Origin: VXPQ01 sp964608315
Lineage (GTDB): Bacteria > Bacteroidota > Rhodothermia > Rhodothermales > VXPQ01
Reading direction: 5' to 3'
Assembly: GCA_964608315.1 (NCBI GenBank)
Contig: CAZSNF010000023.1
Span: 1-41,813 of the forward strand
Length of the DNA stretch: 41,813 nt
Shown: piece after piece, positions 1-8,170 of the stretch
Numbering within the stretch: position 1 is the stretch's first letter
How the letters are laid out: each line of letters begins with the position of its first letter
Made by a program: the position numbers and the translations under genes
The notes under the pieces: model-generated
What the model was told of the DNA's origin: nothing
Databases searched by the model: none
What the model saw: only the letters and a program-made list of their open reading frames with translations

Positions 1-125
1 GCGCTTCACGTCCGCCATGCCCCGAATCCGCAGCGTTTACCGCTGATTTCAACGAGGCGAGCACAATGTTCTGTACCCGCGAACGTGAAGCGCTGATCGA
101 AGTAGATTTAATCAGAGTTTCCTTA
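1..125 (-). repeat. Interspersed hairpin repeat, copy R1 (cut by window edge)
   Basis: Read on the minus strand this begins with the family end (TTAAGGAAACTCTGATTAAA) at 125 and contains the internal stem whose arms are GCGCTTCACGT (1-11) and ACGTGAAGCGC (83-93). It matches the first half of copies near 2.7, 15.8, 18.7 and 39.5 kb. The rest lies beyond the left edge of the window. Its TTAA end supplies the stop codon of the neighbouring DUF5683 gene. Confidence 0.85.
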
Positions 126-788
126 ATATCTGCACGGCTTATTTTCTACGCCGCATCGCTCGATTTGCGCCCCGTATCGGGGGGCGTTCCGGCTTCCGAA
201 TCGCCAGGTCGCCGAAATGCCTGAGGGTTGCAGGGACAAGGCCAGGTTTTCGCCTACGTCGAAGTCCAGCAGGTGCGCATGGACGTAGGCGTCGAGGATC
301 GACAGTCCGTAGAAAACGCCGGCCCCGATGTACAGCACGTCGCGATTTCTTCGCAGGGCGTCCCGTTGCTGTCGGAACAGGCCGGCCAGCCTGCTCTGGA
401 AGGCGTCCGACTCCGCTTCTTCGGGGGGGATTCCCAGTTCTCCGAGCAGGCTCAGATAATCCCGCTCGTATTCTGCGGGGACATTGATTGTGGAGACGTC
501 CCGAATCACCCACAGATAGCCATGGCCATAGGTTCGATATCGCCGATTCGCACGGAGGATGGCGCCGGTAAAACCCGCCAGACCGCCCCATACGATCGCC
601 GCCTTGTAATACTGCCGGTTGCGAATCTGTCCCCAGCCCGGCGCGGCCGCTCGCCAGATTGCTGTGCGGGGATTGAAGCGATGTCCGGCGAGGGTGGTGT
701 CCGGCTGCGCCGCCATAGGCTGCGCCACAGCGAAACTGGCCATGCAGGCTATCAGGATCATCCCGCCGTATCCGATGCGGCTACCCAC
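123..788 (-). CDS. DUF5683-type membrane protein next to parAB
   Basis: A 221-residue protein with an N-terminal hydrophobic signal-like segment (about residues 8-25) and a GWGQIRNRQYYKAAIVWGG stretch followed by a second hydrophobic segment. This pattern is typical of DUF5683 proteins, which in Bacteroidota commonly sit just downstream of parB. Function is unknown; it is probably an inner-membrane or envelope protein. It follows parB with a 2-bp gap, so it is very likely in the same operon (parA-parB-this gene). The stop codon (TAA, 123-125) is formed by the end of repeat R1, so the C-terminal residues may have been altered by the repeat. The family assignment rests on motif memory and gene context. 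Confidence 0.8.
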   Translation of the reverse strand: MGSRIGYGGMILIACMASFAVAQPMAAQPDTTLAGHRFNPRTAIWRAAAPGWGQIRNRQYYKAAIVWGGLAGFTGAILRANRRYRTYGHGYLWVIRDVSTINVPAEYERDYLSLLGELGIPPEEAESDAFQSRLAGLFRQQRDALRRNRDVLYIGAGVFYGLSILDAYVHAHLLDFDVGENLALSLQPSGISATWRFGSRNAPRYGAQIERCGVENKPCRY

Positions 789-790
789 GA

Positions 791-1690
791 TTATTTCCCC
801 GCGAGCAATTCAAGAATCCGTTCCAGGTCTTCGCCGGAATAATACTCGATTTCGATACGTCCCCCATGCTCCTGAGGCCGGATGTCGACCCGCGTACCAA
901 AGCGGTTGCGAAGTTCCGATTTGTACTTTTCCAGTTGCAGGGCGTCCCGCCTCGACAAGGACGCCTTTCGTTGCGACTGTTTTCTGGTTGTTGTCGTCTT
1001 CGCCTGGCGGTTTTCCCGCGCTCGCCGCTCGACTTCCCGTACGGACAGTCCTTTGGCCTTTATGGCTTCGAAGAGGGCGATTTGCGTTTTCTTGTCCGTT
1101 ATGTTGATCAGTACGCGGGCGTGTCCAACGGATACTTCGCCGTCGCGCAAACCGGTTTGCACGACCGGGGGCAACCGGAGCAATCGCAGCATATTGGTTA
1201 CGGCGGATCGGCTTTTGGCGACGCTGCGGGCAACTTCTTCGTGGGTCATATTGCATTCTTCCATCAAACGCCGATAGGCCAGCGCCTCTTCGATCGGGTT
1301 GAGGTTTTCGCGCTGGATGTTTTCGACGATAGCCATTTGCAACATGCTATCCGCATCCGCTTCCCGAACATAGGCGGGAATGCGTTCGAGTCCCGCAAGC
1401 TGCGCTGCGCGCAGCCGCCGTTCTCCGGAAATAAGTTCATACCCGTGCTCTGCCGTTCGCACCGCGACAGGCTGAATTACCCCGAACTGCCTGATCGAAT
1501 CCGCCAGTTCCCCGAGCGTTTCCTCGTCGAAGTTCTTTCGGGGTTGAAAGGGGTTGGGTTGCACGAGCGAAATATTGATTTCGCTGATCTGGCCGGCTCG
1601 TTCGGGCGGGTGGACGGACGCAAGGCGCTCTTCGTTTGATTCGAGGATTGCGCTCAGTCCGCGTCCCAGCGCTTCTTTTCGCGGCGCCAT
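791..1690 (-). CDS. parB: ParB/Spo0J chromosome partitioning protein
   Basis: A 299-residue protein that binds parS centromere sites and, as a CTP-dependent clamp, spreads on DNA and stimulates ParA. Visible parts are an N-terminal KEALGRGLSAI peptide (the ParA-interacting region of ParB proteins), the GERRLRA box (89-95), the ENIQRENLNP box (123-132), a helix-turn-helix at about 148-172 (MTHEEVARSVAKSRSAV), a basic linker (TTTRKQSQRK) and a C-terminal dimerisation domain. The reading frame is open further upstream, but the ATG at 1690 gives the standard N-terminus and leaves a 25-bp gap to parA. No good Shine-Dalgarno is seen. No parS consensus (TGTTTCACGTGAAACA) was found in the window. Confidence 0.96.
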   Translation of the reverse strand: MAPRKEALGRGLSAILESNEERLASVHPPERAGQISEINISLVQPNPFQPRKNFDEETLGELADSIRQFGVIQPVAVRTAEHGYELISGERRLRAAQLAGLERIPAYVREADADSMLQMAIVENIQRENLNPIEEALAYRRLMEECNMTHEEVARSVAKSRSAVTNMLRLLRLPPVVQTGLRDGEVSVGHARVLINITDKKTQIALFEAIKAKGLSVREVERRARENRQAKTTTTRKQSQRKASLSRRDALQLEKYKSELRNRFGTRVDIRPQEHGGRIEIEYYSGEDLERILELLAGK

Positions 1691-1715
1691 GGCAGGAGAG
1701 GGGATACGTGAAAAA

Positions 1716-2549
1716 TCAGGGAGCGTATTCGATGGGCGGCGCATTCGTTCGGAGCGCGTTGTCGTCGTTGGCTTTGGCAACGGTCCCGCTATTGTTCTCG
1801 ACGATTTCGCGAGCGAGGGCGATATAGTTGCGCGCGCCGGTGGAAACCGCATCGTAGAGCAGCACGGGTTTCCCGAAACCAGGCGCTTCCGAAAGTCGAA
1901 CGTTGCGCTGAATGATGGTCTTGAACACTTTGTCGCCGAAATATTGCCGCACTTCGCTTACGACCTGGTTCGCAAGGCGGAGCCGGGCGTCGCACATAGT
2001 CAGCAGGACGCCTTCTATTTCCAGGGTCCGATTCAGGCGCTGCTGGACGATTTTCACCGTATTCAGCAGTTGCCCCAATCCTTCGAGGGCGAAGTACTCG
2101 GTTTGCAAGGGAATGACGACGGAGTCCGAGGCGGTGAGCGCATTGACCGTGAGCAAGCCGAGCGACGGCGGGCAATCGATCACGATGAACGCATAGTCCT
2201 GGCGGATGGCGTCGAAGGTTTGTTTGAGGCGGTATTCTCGCCTGGGCAGGTCCGCTATTTCAATTTCGGCCCCCACAAGGTTGATGTGGCTGGGCGCTAC
2301 ATGGAGCGAGGCGATTTCTGTTTCCTGGACGATGGAGCGTATTTCGGCGTTGCCGATCAGCGTTTCGTAGATGGAATGTCCCCGCGTTCCGTCGTGTACG
2401 CCGGTTCCCGAACTGGCGTTTGCCTGGGGATCCATGTCCACGAGCAGTATCGGATACTCCATAGCCGCCAGCGACGCCGCCAGATTGATGGCCGTGGTTG
2501 TCTTGCCCACGCCGCCTTTCTGGTTTGCAATCGAAATTATTTTTCCCAT
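1716..2549 (-). CDS. parA: ParA/Soj chromosome partitioning ATPase
   Basis: A 277-residue deviant-Walker P-loop ATPase that drives segregation of ParB-parS complexes over the nucleoid. The N-terminus carries the signature KGGVGKTT (11-18) with the second lysine typical of the Mrp/MinD/ParA class. It also has LVDMDPQANAS (Walker A', about 35-45) and VIDCPPSLGLL (Walker B). Length is normal for Soj-type chromosomal ParA. It is the first gene of the parA-parB-DUF5683 minus-strand group. Its upstream region, toward the divergent rpiA gene, is occupied by repeat R2, which leaves about 60 bp of unique sequence for a promoter. Confidence 0.97.
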   Translation of the reverse strand: MGKIISIANQKGGVGKTTTAINLAASLAAMEYPILLVDMDPQANASSGTGVHDGTRGHSIYETLIGNAEIRSIVQETEIASLHVAPSHINLVGAEIEIADLPRREYRLKQTFDAIRQDYAFIVIDCPPSLGLLTVNALTASDSVVIPLQTEYFALEGLGQLLNTVKIVQQRLNRTLEIEGVLLTMCDARLRLANQVVSEVRQYFGDKVFKTIIQRNVRLSEAPGFGKPVLLYDAVSTGARNYIALAREIVENNSGTVAKANDDNALRTNAPPIEYAP

Positions 2550-2608
2550 GGATGCGGTCAGTGTCGTATCGCCCGGATACAGGTTCGTATTTTCGACATT
2601 CGCCGGAT

Positions 2609-2876
2609 CGCGCTGATCGAAGTGGTTTTGATCAGAGTATCTTCAAGATCAACGAATGGACAAGCAATTGGTTTTAAGAATACTCTGATTAAGGGCGCTC
2701 TGATTAAATCTACTTCGATCAGCGCTTCACGTTCGAGCGCACAGGACATTGCGCAGGCGTCGTTGAAATCAGCGGTAAACGCTACGGATTCGGGCATGGC
2801 GGACGTGAAGCGCCCTTCGGGAGCTGCAAGGGCGCTCTGGCAAGGAATGACGAAGTGGTTTTGATTCGGGTATCCT
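2609..2876 (+). repeat. Interspersed hairpin repeat, copy R2 (composite)
   Basis: This fills the divergent space between parA and rpiA. It begins with a short end-to-end piece (GATCGAAGTGGTTTTGATCA, 2615-2634), then a 50-bp spacer, then tandem ends (ACTCTGATTAAGG and CTCTGATTAAATC), then the stem module with arms GCGCTTCACGT (2722-2732) and ACGTGAAGCGC (2803-2813). It ends with GGCAAGGAATGACGAAG, the reverse complement of a segment of module B1 found in other copies. The copy therefore looks rearranged. Nothing coding is seen in this stretch. Confidence 0.85.
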
Positions 2877-2901
2877 TTATATTTCCCGGTGAGGACGGAG
2901 A

Positions 2902-3627
2902 ATGTTCGGGAAAACAGGGAAAACCAACGTGAAGAAGCAGGATCCTGCAAAACGCGCCGCGGGAGAACAGGCGGCTTCCTGGGTGCAAAACGGCATGCGC
3001 ATTGGTTTGGGCACGGGTTCTACCGTGGCGTACGCACTGGAGGCGTTGGGACGGCGCGTCCGCGAGGAAGGGCTGTCGTTCTCGGGCGTTCCAACCTCGA
3101 TAGCCACGGAGCAGATCGCCCGTCGCCTTGCCTTGCCCCTCGCTACGCTTGCCGAGGCAGGTCGATTGGATATGGCTATCGACGGCGCTGACGAGATCGA
3201 TCCGCATTGGCGCCTGATCAAGGGCGGCGGCGGCGCGCATACGCGCGAAAAAATCGTTGCGGAGCAAGCAGAGCGTTTTGTAGCGCTCGTGGACGAATCC
3301 AAGGTCGTGCAGCGGTTAGGCGCGGCGTTCCCGGTGCCTGTGGAAGTGGTGCCGCTTGCGGCGGCTCCTGTCATGGAAGCCTTGCGACGCCTTGGCGCCT
3401 CTCCCTCATTGCGCACAGACAAAACCGGAGCGCCTGTCCGCACCGATCAGGCGTTTCACATTCTTGATGCGTTTTTCGAGGGAGGCATAGAGGCCCCCGA
3501 AGTGCTGGGGCCTGCCATCAAGAACATACCGGGCGTTTTGGACCACGGTATTTTTGCGGGCTATGCCACCGACGTTCTCGTGGGCGGCGAGGACGGGAGC
3601 GTACGTACGCTGGTCAAAGGCGCATAA
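2902..3627 (+). CDS. rpiA: Ribose-5-phosphate isomerase A
   Basis: Interconverts ribose 5-phosphate and ribulose 5-phosphate in the non-oxidative pentose phosphate pathway (cytoplasm). The 241-residue product has the family's phosphate-binding GLGTGST (35-41), DGADEID (94-100) with the two catalytic-site aspartates, and KGGGGAHTREK (107-117) with the catalytic lysine and glutamate. DESKVV follows, and IPGVLDHGIF lies near the C-terminus. The N-terminus (about 14 residues before the conserved AAG-QAASWV region) is slightly long; a shorter start is possible, but the ATG at 2902 is the first after repeat R2. It is a single gene, divergent from parA and convergent with tonB. Confidence 0.96.
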   Translation: MFGKTGKTNVKKQDPAKRAAGEQAASWVQNGMRIGLGTGSTVAYALEALGRRVREEGLSFSGVPTSIATEQIARRLALPLATLAEAGRLDMAIDGADEIDPHWRLIKGGGGAHTREKIVAEQAERFVALVDESKVVQRLGAAFPVPVEVVPLAAAPVMEALRRLGASPSLRTDKTGAPVRTDQAFHILDAFFEGGIEAPEVLGPAIKNIPGVLDHGIFAGYATDVLVGGEDGSVRTLVKGA

Positions 3628-3679
3628 CGAAACCGCCGGGATTCGTCCGGGCGACGGTTCGTCTTCGTCTTTGCTGCGC

Positions 3680-4339
3680 TTACTTCAGCTTGAAGGTGAT
3701 GGGCAACGACATGCGCACCTTGACGGCCTTGCCGCGCTGCTTGCCGGGCGTGAACTTGGCTTCGCTCACGACGCGGGCGGCTTCTTCGTCGCAACCGGCT
3801 CCAATGCCTCGGGTAACTTTCACATCTTCCACGTTGCCCTGTTCGTTGACGACGAATTGCAGGAATACGCGTCCTTCCACGCCGGCCTTACGGGCGATCT
3901 CGGGGTATTTCACCTTGCTCTGGACCGAGGCGATGCCTCCGATCAGTTCAGGCTGTTGCTCCACGATGAAAAAGATTTCAGGCTCTTCTTCCTCTTCTTC
4001 CTCCTGGGGCGGCGGGGGAGGAAGCGCCGCCGGCGCGGCGTCCAGGTCAAGGGAAGCGTCCAGGTCAAGGATATCGTCCTCCAGGATTTCGTCGTTGGGC
4101 ACCTCAACGGGTACGGGCGGCCTGGGCGGAGGAGGCGGCTGCTCGATTTGCTCCGTTTGCTGGATTTCCTCCATGGTGATCTGCTCCTGTTCCGGGAGCA
4201 CGATCTCGAAATCGCTCTGGTTGGACCAGTTGGCGCGGAAGGCGACAATCAAAATGGCCAGCGTGATGATCAGGCCTGCCTCCATGTAGAGCGCATACTT
4301 GTTCTTCAGGTTATGCTTGTCGTCCTTTTGCAAAGCCAT
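3680..4339 (-). CDS. TonB family energy transducer
   Basis: A 219-residue inner-membrane protein that passes proton-motive-force energy to TonB-dependent outer-membrane receptors. The start at 4339 gives a short cytoplasmic segment, then one membrane anchor (LIITLAILIVAFRA, about residues 23-37). A proline-rich periplasmic linker (EQPPPPPRPPVPVEVP) and acidic runs (DDILDLDASLDLD, QEEEEEEEPE) follow. The C-terminal TonB domain (YPEIARKAGVEGRVFLQFVV ... KFTPGKQRGKAVKVRMSLPI) is complete. The open frame extends 50 codons upstream without typical sequence, so the ATG at 4339 is preferred. No ExbB/ExbD genes are adjacent. The 118 bp up to nnr hold only a GTATCCTTAA fragment (about 4371-4380) resembling the end of the interspersed repeat. 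Confidence 0.92.
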   Translation of the reverse strand: MALQKDDKHNLKNKYALYMEAGLIITLAILIVAFRANWSNQSDFEIVLPEQEQITMEEIQQTEQIEQPPPPPRPPVPVEVPNDEILEDDILDLDASLDLDAAPAALPPPPPQEEEEEEEPEIFFIVEQQPELIGGIASVQSKVKYPEIARKAGVEGRVFLQFVVNEQGNVEDVKVTRGIGAGCDEEAARVVSEAKFTPGKQRGKAVKVRMSLPITFKLK

Positions 4340-4457
4340 GTCGCTGTTTCCGGATAGTTTGGAATCGGGGGGTATCCTTAACATACGTAAAAAGGCCGGG
4401 TTCCGTGAATTCGTATTGTGAATTTTTCCAACCGCGAAGCCGTTTTTCGCCGCGGAG

Positions 4458-6083
4458 TCATTCCAGGCCAAGGCGTTCCCGTAGCGCAAGCGGCGCTTCG
4501 TTCAGCAAATCGGTGGCGCGCATGGCGCGTCCGGACTGCCTCGCCGAGTAGCGATCCGCGGCGGCGCCTCCAAGGTGCAGCCCCGCGACGGCAGCCTGTT
4601 CCGCCGACAACCCCTGCGCCAGCAATCCGCCGCACAGTCCGGCCAGCACATCGCCCGTGCCCGCCGTCGCCAGCGCCGGGCTGCCTGTAGCGTTGATCCA
4701 TGTTGCGCCGGCTTTGCCGCTTTTGCTCTCGGGCGCCGCCGCAAGCGCAGGGTAACCCTTGAGGACCAGGACGCAATCGAAGGCGTCGGCTACGTATCGG
4801 GCGGAGGCCATGCGGTCCTCGGAGGGGATGCCCGCCTTGTCGAGCGCGTCGCCGAATAACCGCCGAAATTCGCCTTCGTGGGGCGTCAGAATCCAGCGTC
4901 CGCGCGCATGGCTTTTCAGGAGGTCCGTCCGGCCAATCAGGGCATGGAGGGCGTCCGCGTCCGCCACGACCGGGGCTTTCGCCGTTTCTAGTAGCCGGAG
5001 GACAAAGTTCCGGGTGCCCGCCGCGCGCCCCAGGCCGCATCCCGTCACAAGGGCGCGGCATTTGGCCAGGCTTTCCGAAAGCGCCTCAAGGGCGCCCTCG
5101 GCCGCTATGCCGTCGGACGCAGCCGGAAGCGGAATCGTAGCGACGTCCGGGAGCTGTATTTCCAGCAAATCCCGGATACGATGGTCGCATCCGCACGCCA
5201 CATAGCCGGCCCCGATTCGCGCTGCCCCCTCCGCGGCCATGGCCGCCGCGCCGGTCATTTTTTCTGACCCCGCTACGATCAGCGCCAGTCCTGCGGAGTA
5301 CTTGTGCGACGCGGCGTTGCGGGCGGGCATCCATGTGCGCACGAGCGGGTCGGAGGCGCGCAATCCGGATCCAACGGGATCGGCGTCTGCGGCGTCGCGG
5401 AGCGCCGCGTACGGGACGCCGATATCTATGACGACGCATTGGCCTGCGTATTCCGGTCCCTCGTGCAGACAGAGTCCGGTTTTGCGCGCGCCCATGGCGC
5501 AGGTCAGGTCGGCCCGGAACGCAATCCCCAGCGGCTTGCCGCGGTCGGCATGGAGGCCGGTGGGAATGTCCATGGCCATTTTCAGGCCGGGCGCGGCGTT
5601 GAGGCGTTCGACCAGCGTACGGACCGGCTCGCGCAGGGCGCGCTCCAGCCCCGTGCCCAGCAAGGCGTCCACATGCACGGCGGCGCGGGACCAGGCGGCG
5701 CCGGGTTCGTACGGAAAAATGCGGAGTCGGTTGTCGGGATCCGTTTCCGCCAGTTTGCAAAGGGTGGCGAAATGCGCGGCGACGTCCCCGGACAGATGTG
5801 CCTCGCTTCGATGCAAATGGAGCGCTTCCACATTGGCGCCGGCTTCGTAGAGGTATCTCGCCAGCACGAATCCGTCTCCCCCGTTGTGTCCCTTGCCGCA
5901 GTATACGCGCCATGCGCCGTCCGTGCGTTCCGGGCGAACCTCCTGCAAAAGGCGCAGGGCGGCGCCCTTGCCGGCCGATTCCATAAGGGTGTGGGCCGGT
6001 ATGCCGAAATCGCGGATGGCGCGTTCGTCGGCGCGGCGCATGGCTGCGGCGCTCAGGACCGGTTCGGGGCGTACGGGGAGCAT
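4458..6083 (-). CDS. nnr: Bifunctional ADP-dependent NAD(P)H-hydrate dehydratase / NAD(P)H-hydrate epimerase
   Basis: Repairs hydrated NADH/NADPH: the N-terminal YjeF_N epimerase converts R- to S-NAD(P)HX, and the C-terminal ribokinase-like dehydratase restores NAD(P)H using ADP. The 541-residue product shows YCGKGHNGGDG (61-71) of the epimerase, then HKYSAGLALIVAGSEKMTGA at the start of the dehydratase, LTPHEGEFRRL, and the late glycine-rich GTGDVLAGLCGGLLAQG. Length matches fused bacterial Nnr proteins. The start at 6083 lies 1 bp after the stop of the upstream lipoprotein gene, so the two are probably translationally coupled. Confidence 0.95.
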   Translation of the reverse strand: MLPVRPEPVLSAAAMRRADERAIRDFGIPAHTLMESAGKGAALRLLQEVRPERTDGAWRVYCGKGHNGGDGFVLARYLYEAGANVEALHLHRSEAHLSGDVAAHFATLCKLAETDPDNRLRIFPYEPGAAWSRAAVHVDALLGTGLERALREPVRTLVERLNAAPGLKMAMDIPTGLHADRGKPLGIAFRADLTCAMGARKTGLCLHEGPEYAGQCVVIDIGVPYAALRDAADADPVGSGLRASDPLVRTWMPARNAASHKYSAGLALIVAGSEKMTGAAAMAAEGAARIGAGYVACGCDHRIRDLLEIQLPDVATIPLPAASDGIAAEGALEALSESLAKCRALVTGCGLGRAAGTRNFVLRLLETAKAPVVADADALHALIGRTDLLKSHARGRWILTPHEGEFRRLFGDALDKAGIPSEDRMASARYVADAFDCVLVLKGYPALAAAPESKSGKAGATWINATGSPALATAGTGDVLAGLCGGLLAQGLSAEQAAVAGLHLGGAAADRYSARQSGRAMRATDLLNEAPLALRERLGLE

Positions 6084-6084
6084 G

Positions 6085-7293
6085 TCAGGGGATGGAGGCG
6101 ACCGAGGGGATGCGAAGCGTATCCGGCAAGGTTGTTTCCCAGCGGGCGCGGACACGCACCGGTTCCGACAGGAAAAAGATCGGTTCCGGCGAGCGATACG
6201 GGATCAGCATGCCCGGATCCCGGCGGTTGTTTTCGTTCCGGTCGAGCCAGGCCCGGAGCCGGTAGTTTCCAGCGGGGAGTCGGGCGATCAGGAAGGCGCC
6301 GGTATCGTCGGCAAGCGTCCGGTGCGGGGGCTCGGCGGATTCCATGTCGAGCGTGTCCGGCCAGGTTTCGATGACCGTCGGATACGGTTCGCCGGATACG
6401 ACGACGCCCCGGATTTCCCCGGTTTCTTCAAAGGGAATGGATTCGGGGGCTTCTGCTGCCGCCGTTTCCTGCTCCGCTGCGGGCGCATGCGCAGAATCGG
6501 AGCGCGCGGCTTCGGCTCGGGCCAGCATCCAGGGAATCCCGAAGGGCGTCCGCGCGGTGTCCGCAAGCAGCGCGGGGATGGGCGGCGGGGCAAAGGGTTC
6601 GCCCGGATCGGGGCGGGCATTGTAGTTCATATCGGCCAGCGCCGCCACGAACCAGTGTCGCTCCGTCATATATTCGAACCGGAAGGCCCCGTCGGGACCG
6701 GTTTGGGTTCGGTACGCCGGACGGGCGGGAAGCGAGTCGGGCGGGACATCGTCCCGGGTTGCGTACGCTAGTACGTCTACGCCGGACGCAGGCGCGCCGT
6801 CGCGGCTATGAATGACCCGCCCGGTCAGGACGCCGGCGTTCAGCGCAGGTCCCGTCGAGAAAGCAAGGACGATCGGGGTCGCCAGCGCGACGCCGCGCAG
6901 ATCCCGCAATGCGGTGTCGATGGTGAAAACATAGGTGGCGTTGTCGCGCAGCGGGTCGGCCAGTCGAATGTCTACGCGGGTGCCTCGCCAGTCCAGTTCC
7001 GGGGGCGTTTCCGGTTCCGGAACGATGGACAAGGCTTGCTGAAAGGAGCGTTCGTTGACGTGTTCCGAAAAGACGAGGCGCAGAGACGCTTCGGATACGT
7101 TTGCGGCGCCGTTTTCGGGGATGGTCTCGACAATCTGCGGCGGAGTATTGTCCGTGGGACCTCCTGCGGGCGGAAGGGGGGTTGCGCAGGCCGCCCACAG
7201 CGTAGCGCACCATAGCGCGGCGGCGAGCCGCGCGGCCAGGTCCCTGCGCTGTCCGCCGGCCAGGCGTCGCCATGCCTCGACCAGGGCGCTCAT
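6085..7293 (-). CDS. Ig-like (Big_5-type) domain lipoprotein
   Basis: A 402-residue protein with a lipoprotein-type N-terminus (ARLAAALWCATLWAACATP, predicted lipidated Cys36) followed by GGPTDNTPPQIVETIPENGA. That is the usual opening of a Bacteroidota Big_5/Ig-like domain, which continues to about residue 145 (SLRLVFSEHVNERSF ... ATPIVLAFSTG). Two carboxypeptidase-regulatory-like beta-sandwich regions seem to follow: GVLTGRVIHSRDGAPASGVD, and EIRGVVVSGEPYP before the late LPAGNYRLRAWLDRNENNRR. It is probably anchored in the envelope; the substrate is unknown. The start codon overlaps the stop of the upstream gene (ATGA, 7290-7293), which indicates an operon with both neighbours. Confidence 0.85.
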   Translation of the reverse strand: MSALVEAWRRLAGGQRRDLAARLAAALWCATLWAACATPLPPAGGPTDNTPPQIVETIPENGAANVSEASLRLVFSEHVNERSFQQALSIVPEPETPPELDWRGTRVDIRLADPLRDNATYVFTIDTALRDLRGVALATPIVLAFSTGPALNAGVLTGRVIHSRDGAPASGVDVLAYATRDDVPPDSLPARPAYRTQTGPDGAFRFEYMTERHWFVAALADMNYNARPDPGEPFAPPPIPALLADTARTPFGIPWMLARAEAARSDSAHAPAAEQETAAAEAPESIPFEETGEIRGVVVSGEPYPTVIETWPDTLDMESAEPPHRTLADDTGAFLIARLPAGNYRLRAWLDRNENNRRDPGMLIPYRSPEPIFFLSEPVRVRARWETTLPDTLRIPSVASIP

Positions 7294-7928
7294 GAAGAAT
7301 CCTCCCCGGACGAACGGAGCGAGAAGAAGAGCCACGCCGTGACAGCCATGGCGGCGGTCAGGACAGTTGGTTCCAGCAGGCGGCGGACCTTGCTCCTGCG
7401 GGGCGGCGTTCCTTGCGTTTCGGGCCAGGCTTCGCTTTCCATGGCGGCGCGTTGCGCGCGCGCAACGACGTCTGATCGCATCAGGGCGCACCGTTCGTCG
7501 GCCAGTACGCGTCCGTCCGCGTCCGCAATGTCGTAGCGCAGCACGAGGCGGGCCTCGCGGGCAAGTTGTTTCCGGCGTCGTTTTTCGTAGCGTATGCCTG
7601 CTTCCTCGACGGCATAGGCGATTCGAACGCCGCTTTTCGCCGAATCCGGACGAAATATCGTATGGCCGTCGGCTTGCCATGCGGCTACGAGCGCGGCGCG
7701 AACATAAGGCATTTCCTCGGGAGCGTGCAAAATAAGGTTGCGGTCTTCCGTATCGGGAAGCGTTCCGAGGCAATCGATAGCCATTTCCTCGAAAAGGACC
7801 TGGTTCAGGGGCTGCGCCATGCCGGGCGCGGCGGAGGCGTATGCGCCCAATGCGACGAACAGGGCCAGCAGAGGCGCTGCGGCGTTGCGTCGCGTGGCAG
7901 GGTGCGGTTTTGGGAGCGGGTCGGGCAT
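7290..7928 (-). CDS. Secreted or membrane protein of unknown function
   Basis: A 212-residue protein that I do not recognise. It has a signal peptide-like N-terminus (basic RR, then LLALFVALGAYASAAPGMAQ, about residues 20-39) and a single hydrophobic segment near the C-terminus (VLTAAMAVTAWLFFSL). The middle is charged and rich in arginine (YEKRRRKQLAREARLVLRYD). The ATG at 7928 is chosen because the open frame upstream reads as low-complexity non-signal sequence. The gene overlaps the Ig-like lipoprotein gene by 4 bp, so the two products may act together at the cell envelope. The conserved core VLFEEMAIDCL ... RNLILHAPEEMPYVRAAL is the best query for a search. Confidence 0.75.
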   Translation of the reverse strand: MPDPLPKPHPATRRNAAAPLLALFVALGAYASAAPGMAQPLNQVLFEEMAIDCLGTLPDTEDRNLILHAPEEMPYVRAALVAAWQADGHTIFRPDSAKSGVRIAYAVEEAGIRYEKRRRKQLAREARLVLRYDIADADGRVLADERCALMRSDVVARAQRAAMESEAWPETQGTPPRRSKVRRLLEPTVLTAAMAVTAWLFFSLRSSGEDSS

Positions 7929-8170
7929 CGTACTGCGTAGCGGTTCATGCGGCCGGGTGCGCTGGAAAATACGCAACGAAGCATCGAAACGTTCGGTTCG
8001 CCTTGCGGTTTGGCGATTTCCGAATCGGTTTGTTTCTTCGTTGTTGCGGTGGCGCGAAGGGAACGTACGCCTGTTTTTCGCGCGCGGCGACGTACATTCT
8101 GTCGTCCGGACGAATTCCGGCCAACCGTTCTCCCGCCACGCCAAACTCCGAATACGATCCATTTTGCGCT

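Noticed and set aside
83..93. ACGTGAAGCGC and GCGCTTCACGT in the repeats look like halves of the parS site TGTTTCACGTGAAACA, and copies lie next to parAB
   Set aside because: The two arms are about 70 bp apart and the outer bases (GCGC) do not match parS; no contiguous 16-bp parS-like site was found.
536..541. Avoidance of GATATC as a sign of long residence of the EcoRV-like system
   Set aside because: At least ten GATATC sites are readily found across the window, so there is no obvious avoidance; a proper count against expectation was not possible.
4371..4380. GTATCCTTAA upstream of tonB as another copy of the repeat end
   Set aside because: Only 10 bases match and no partner end or stem is nearby, so it may be chance.
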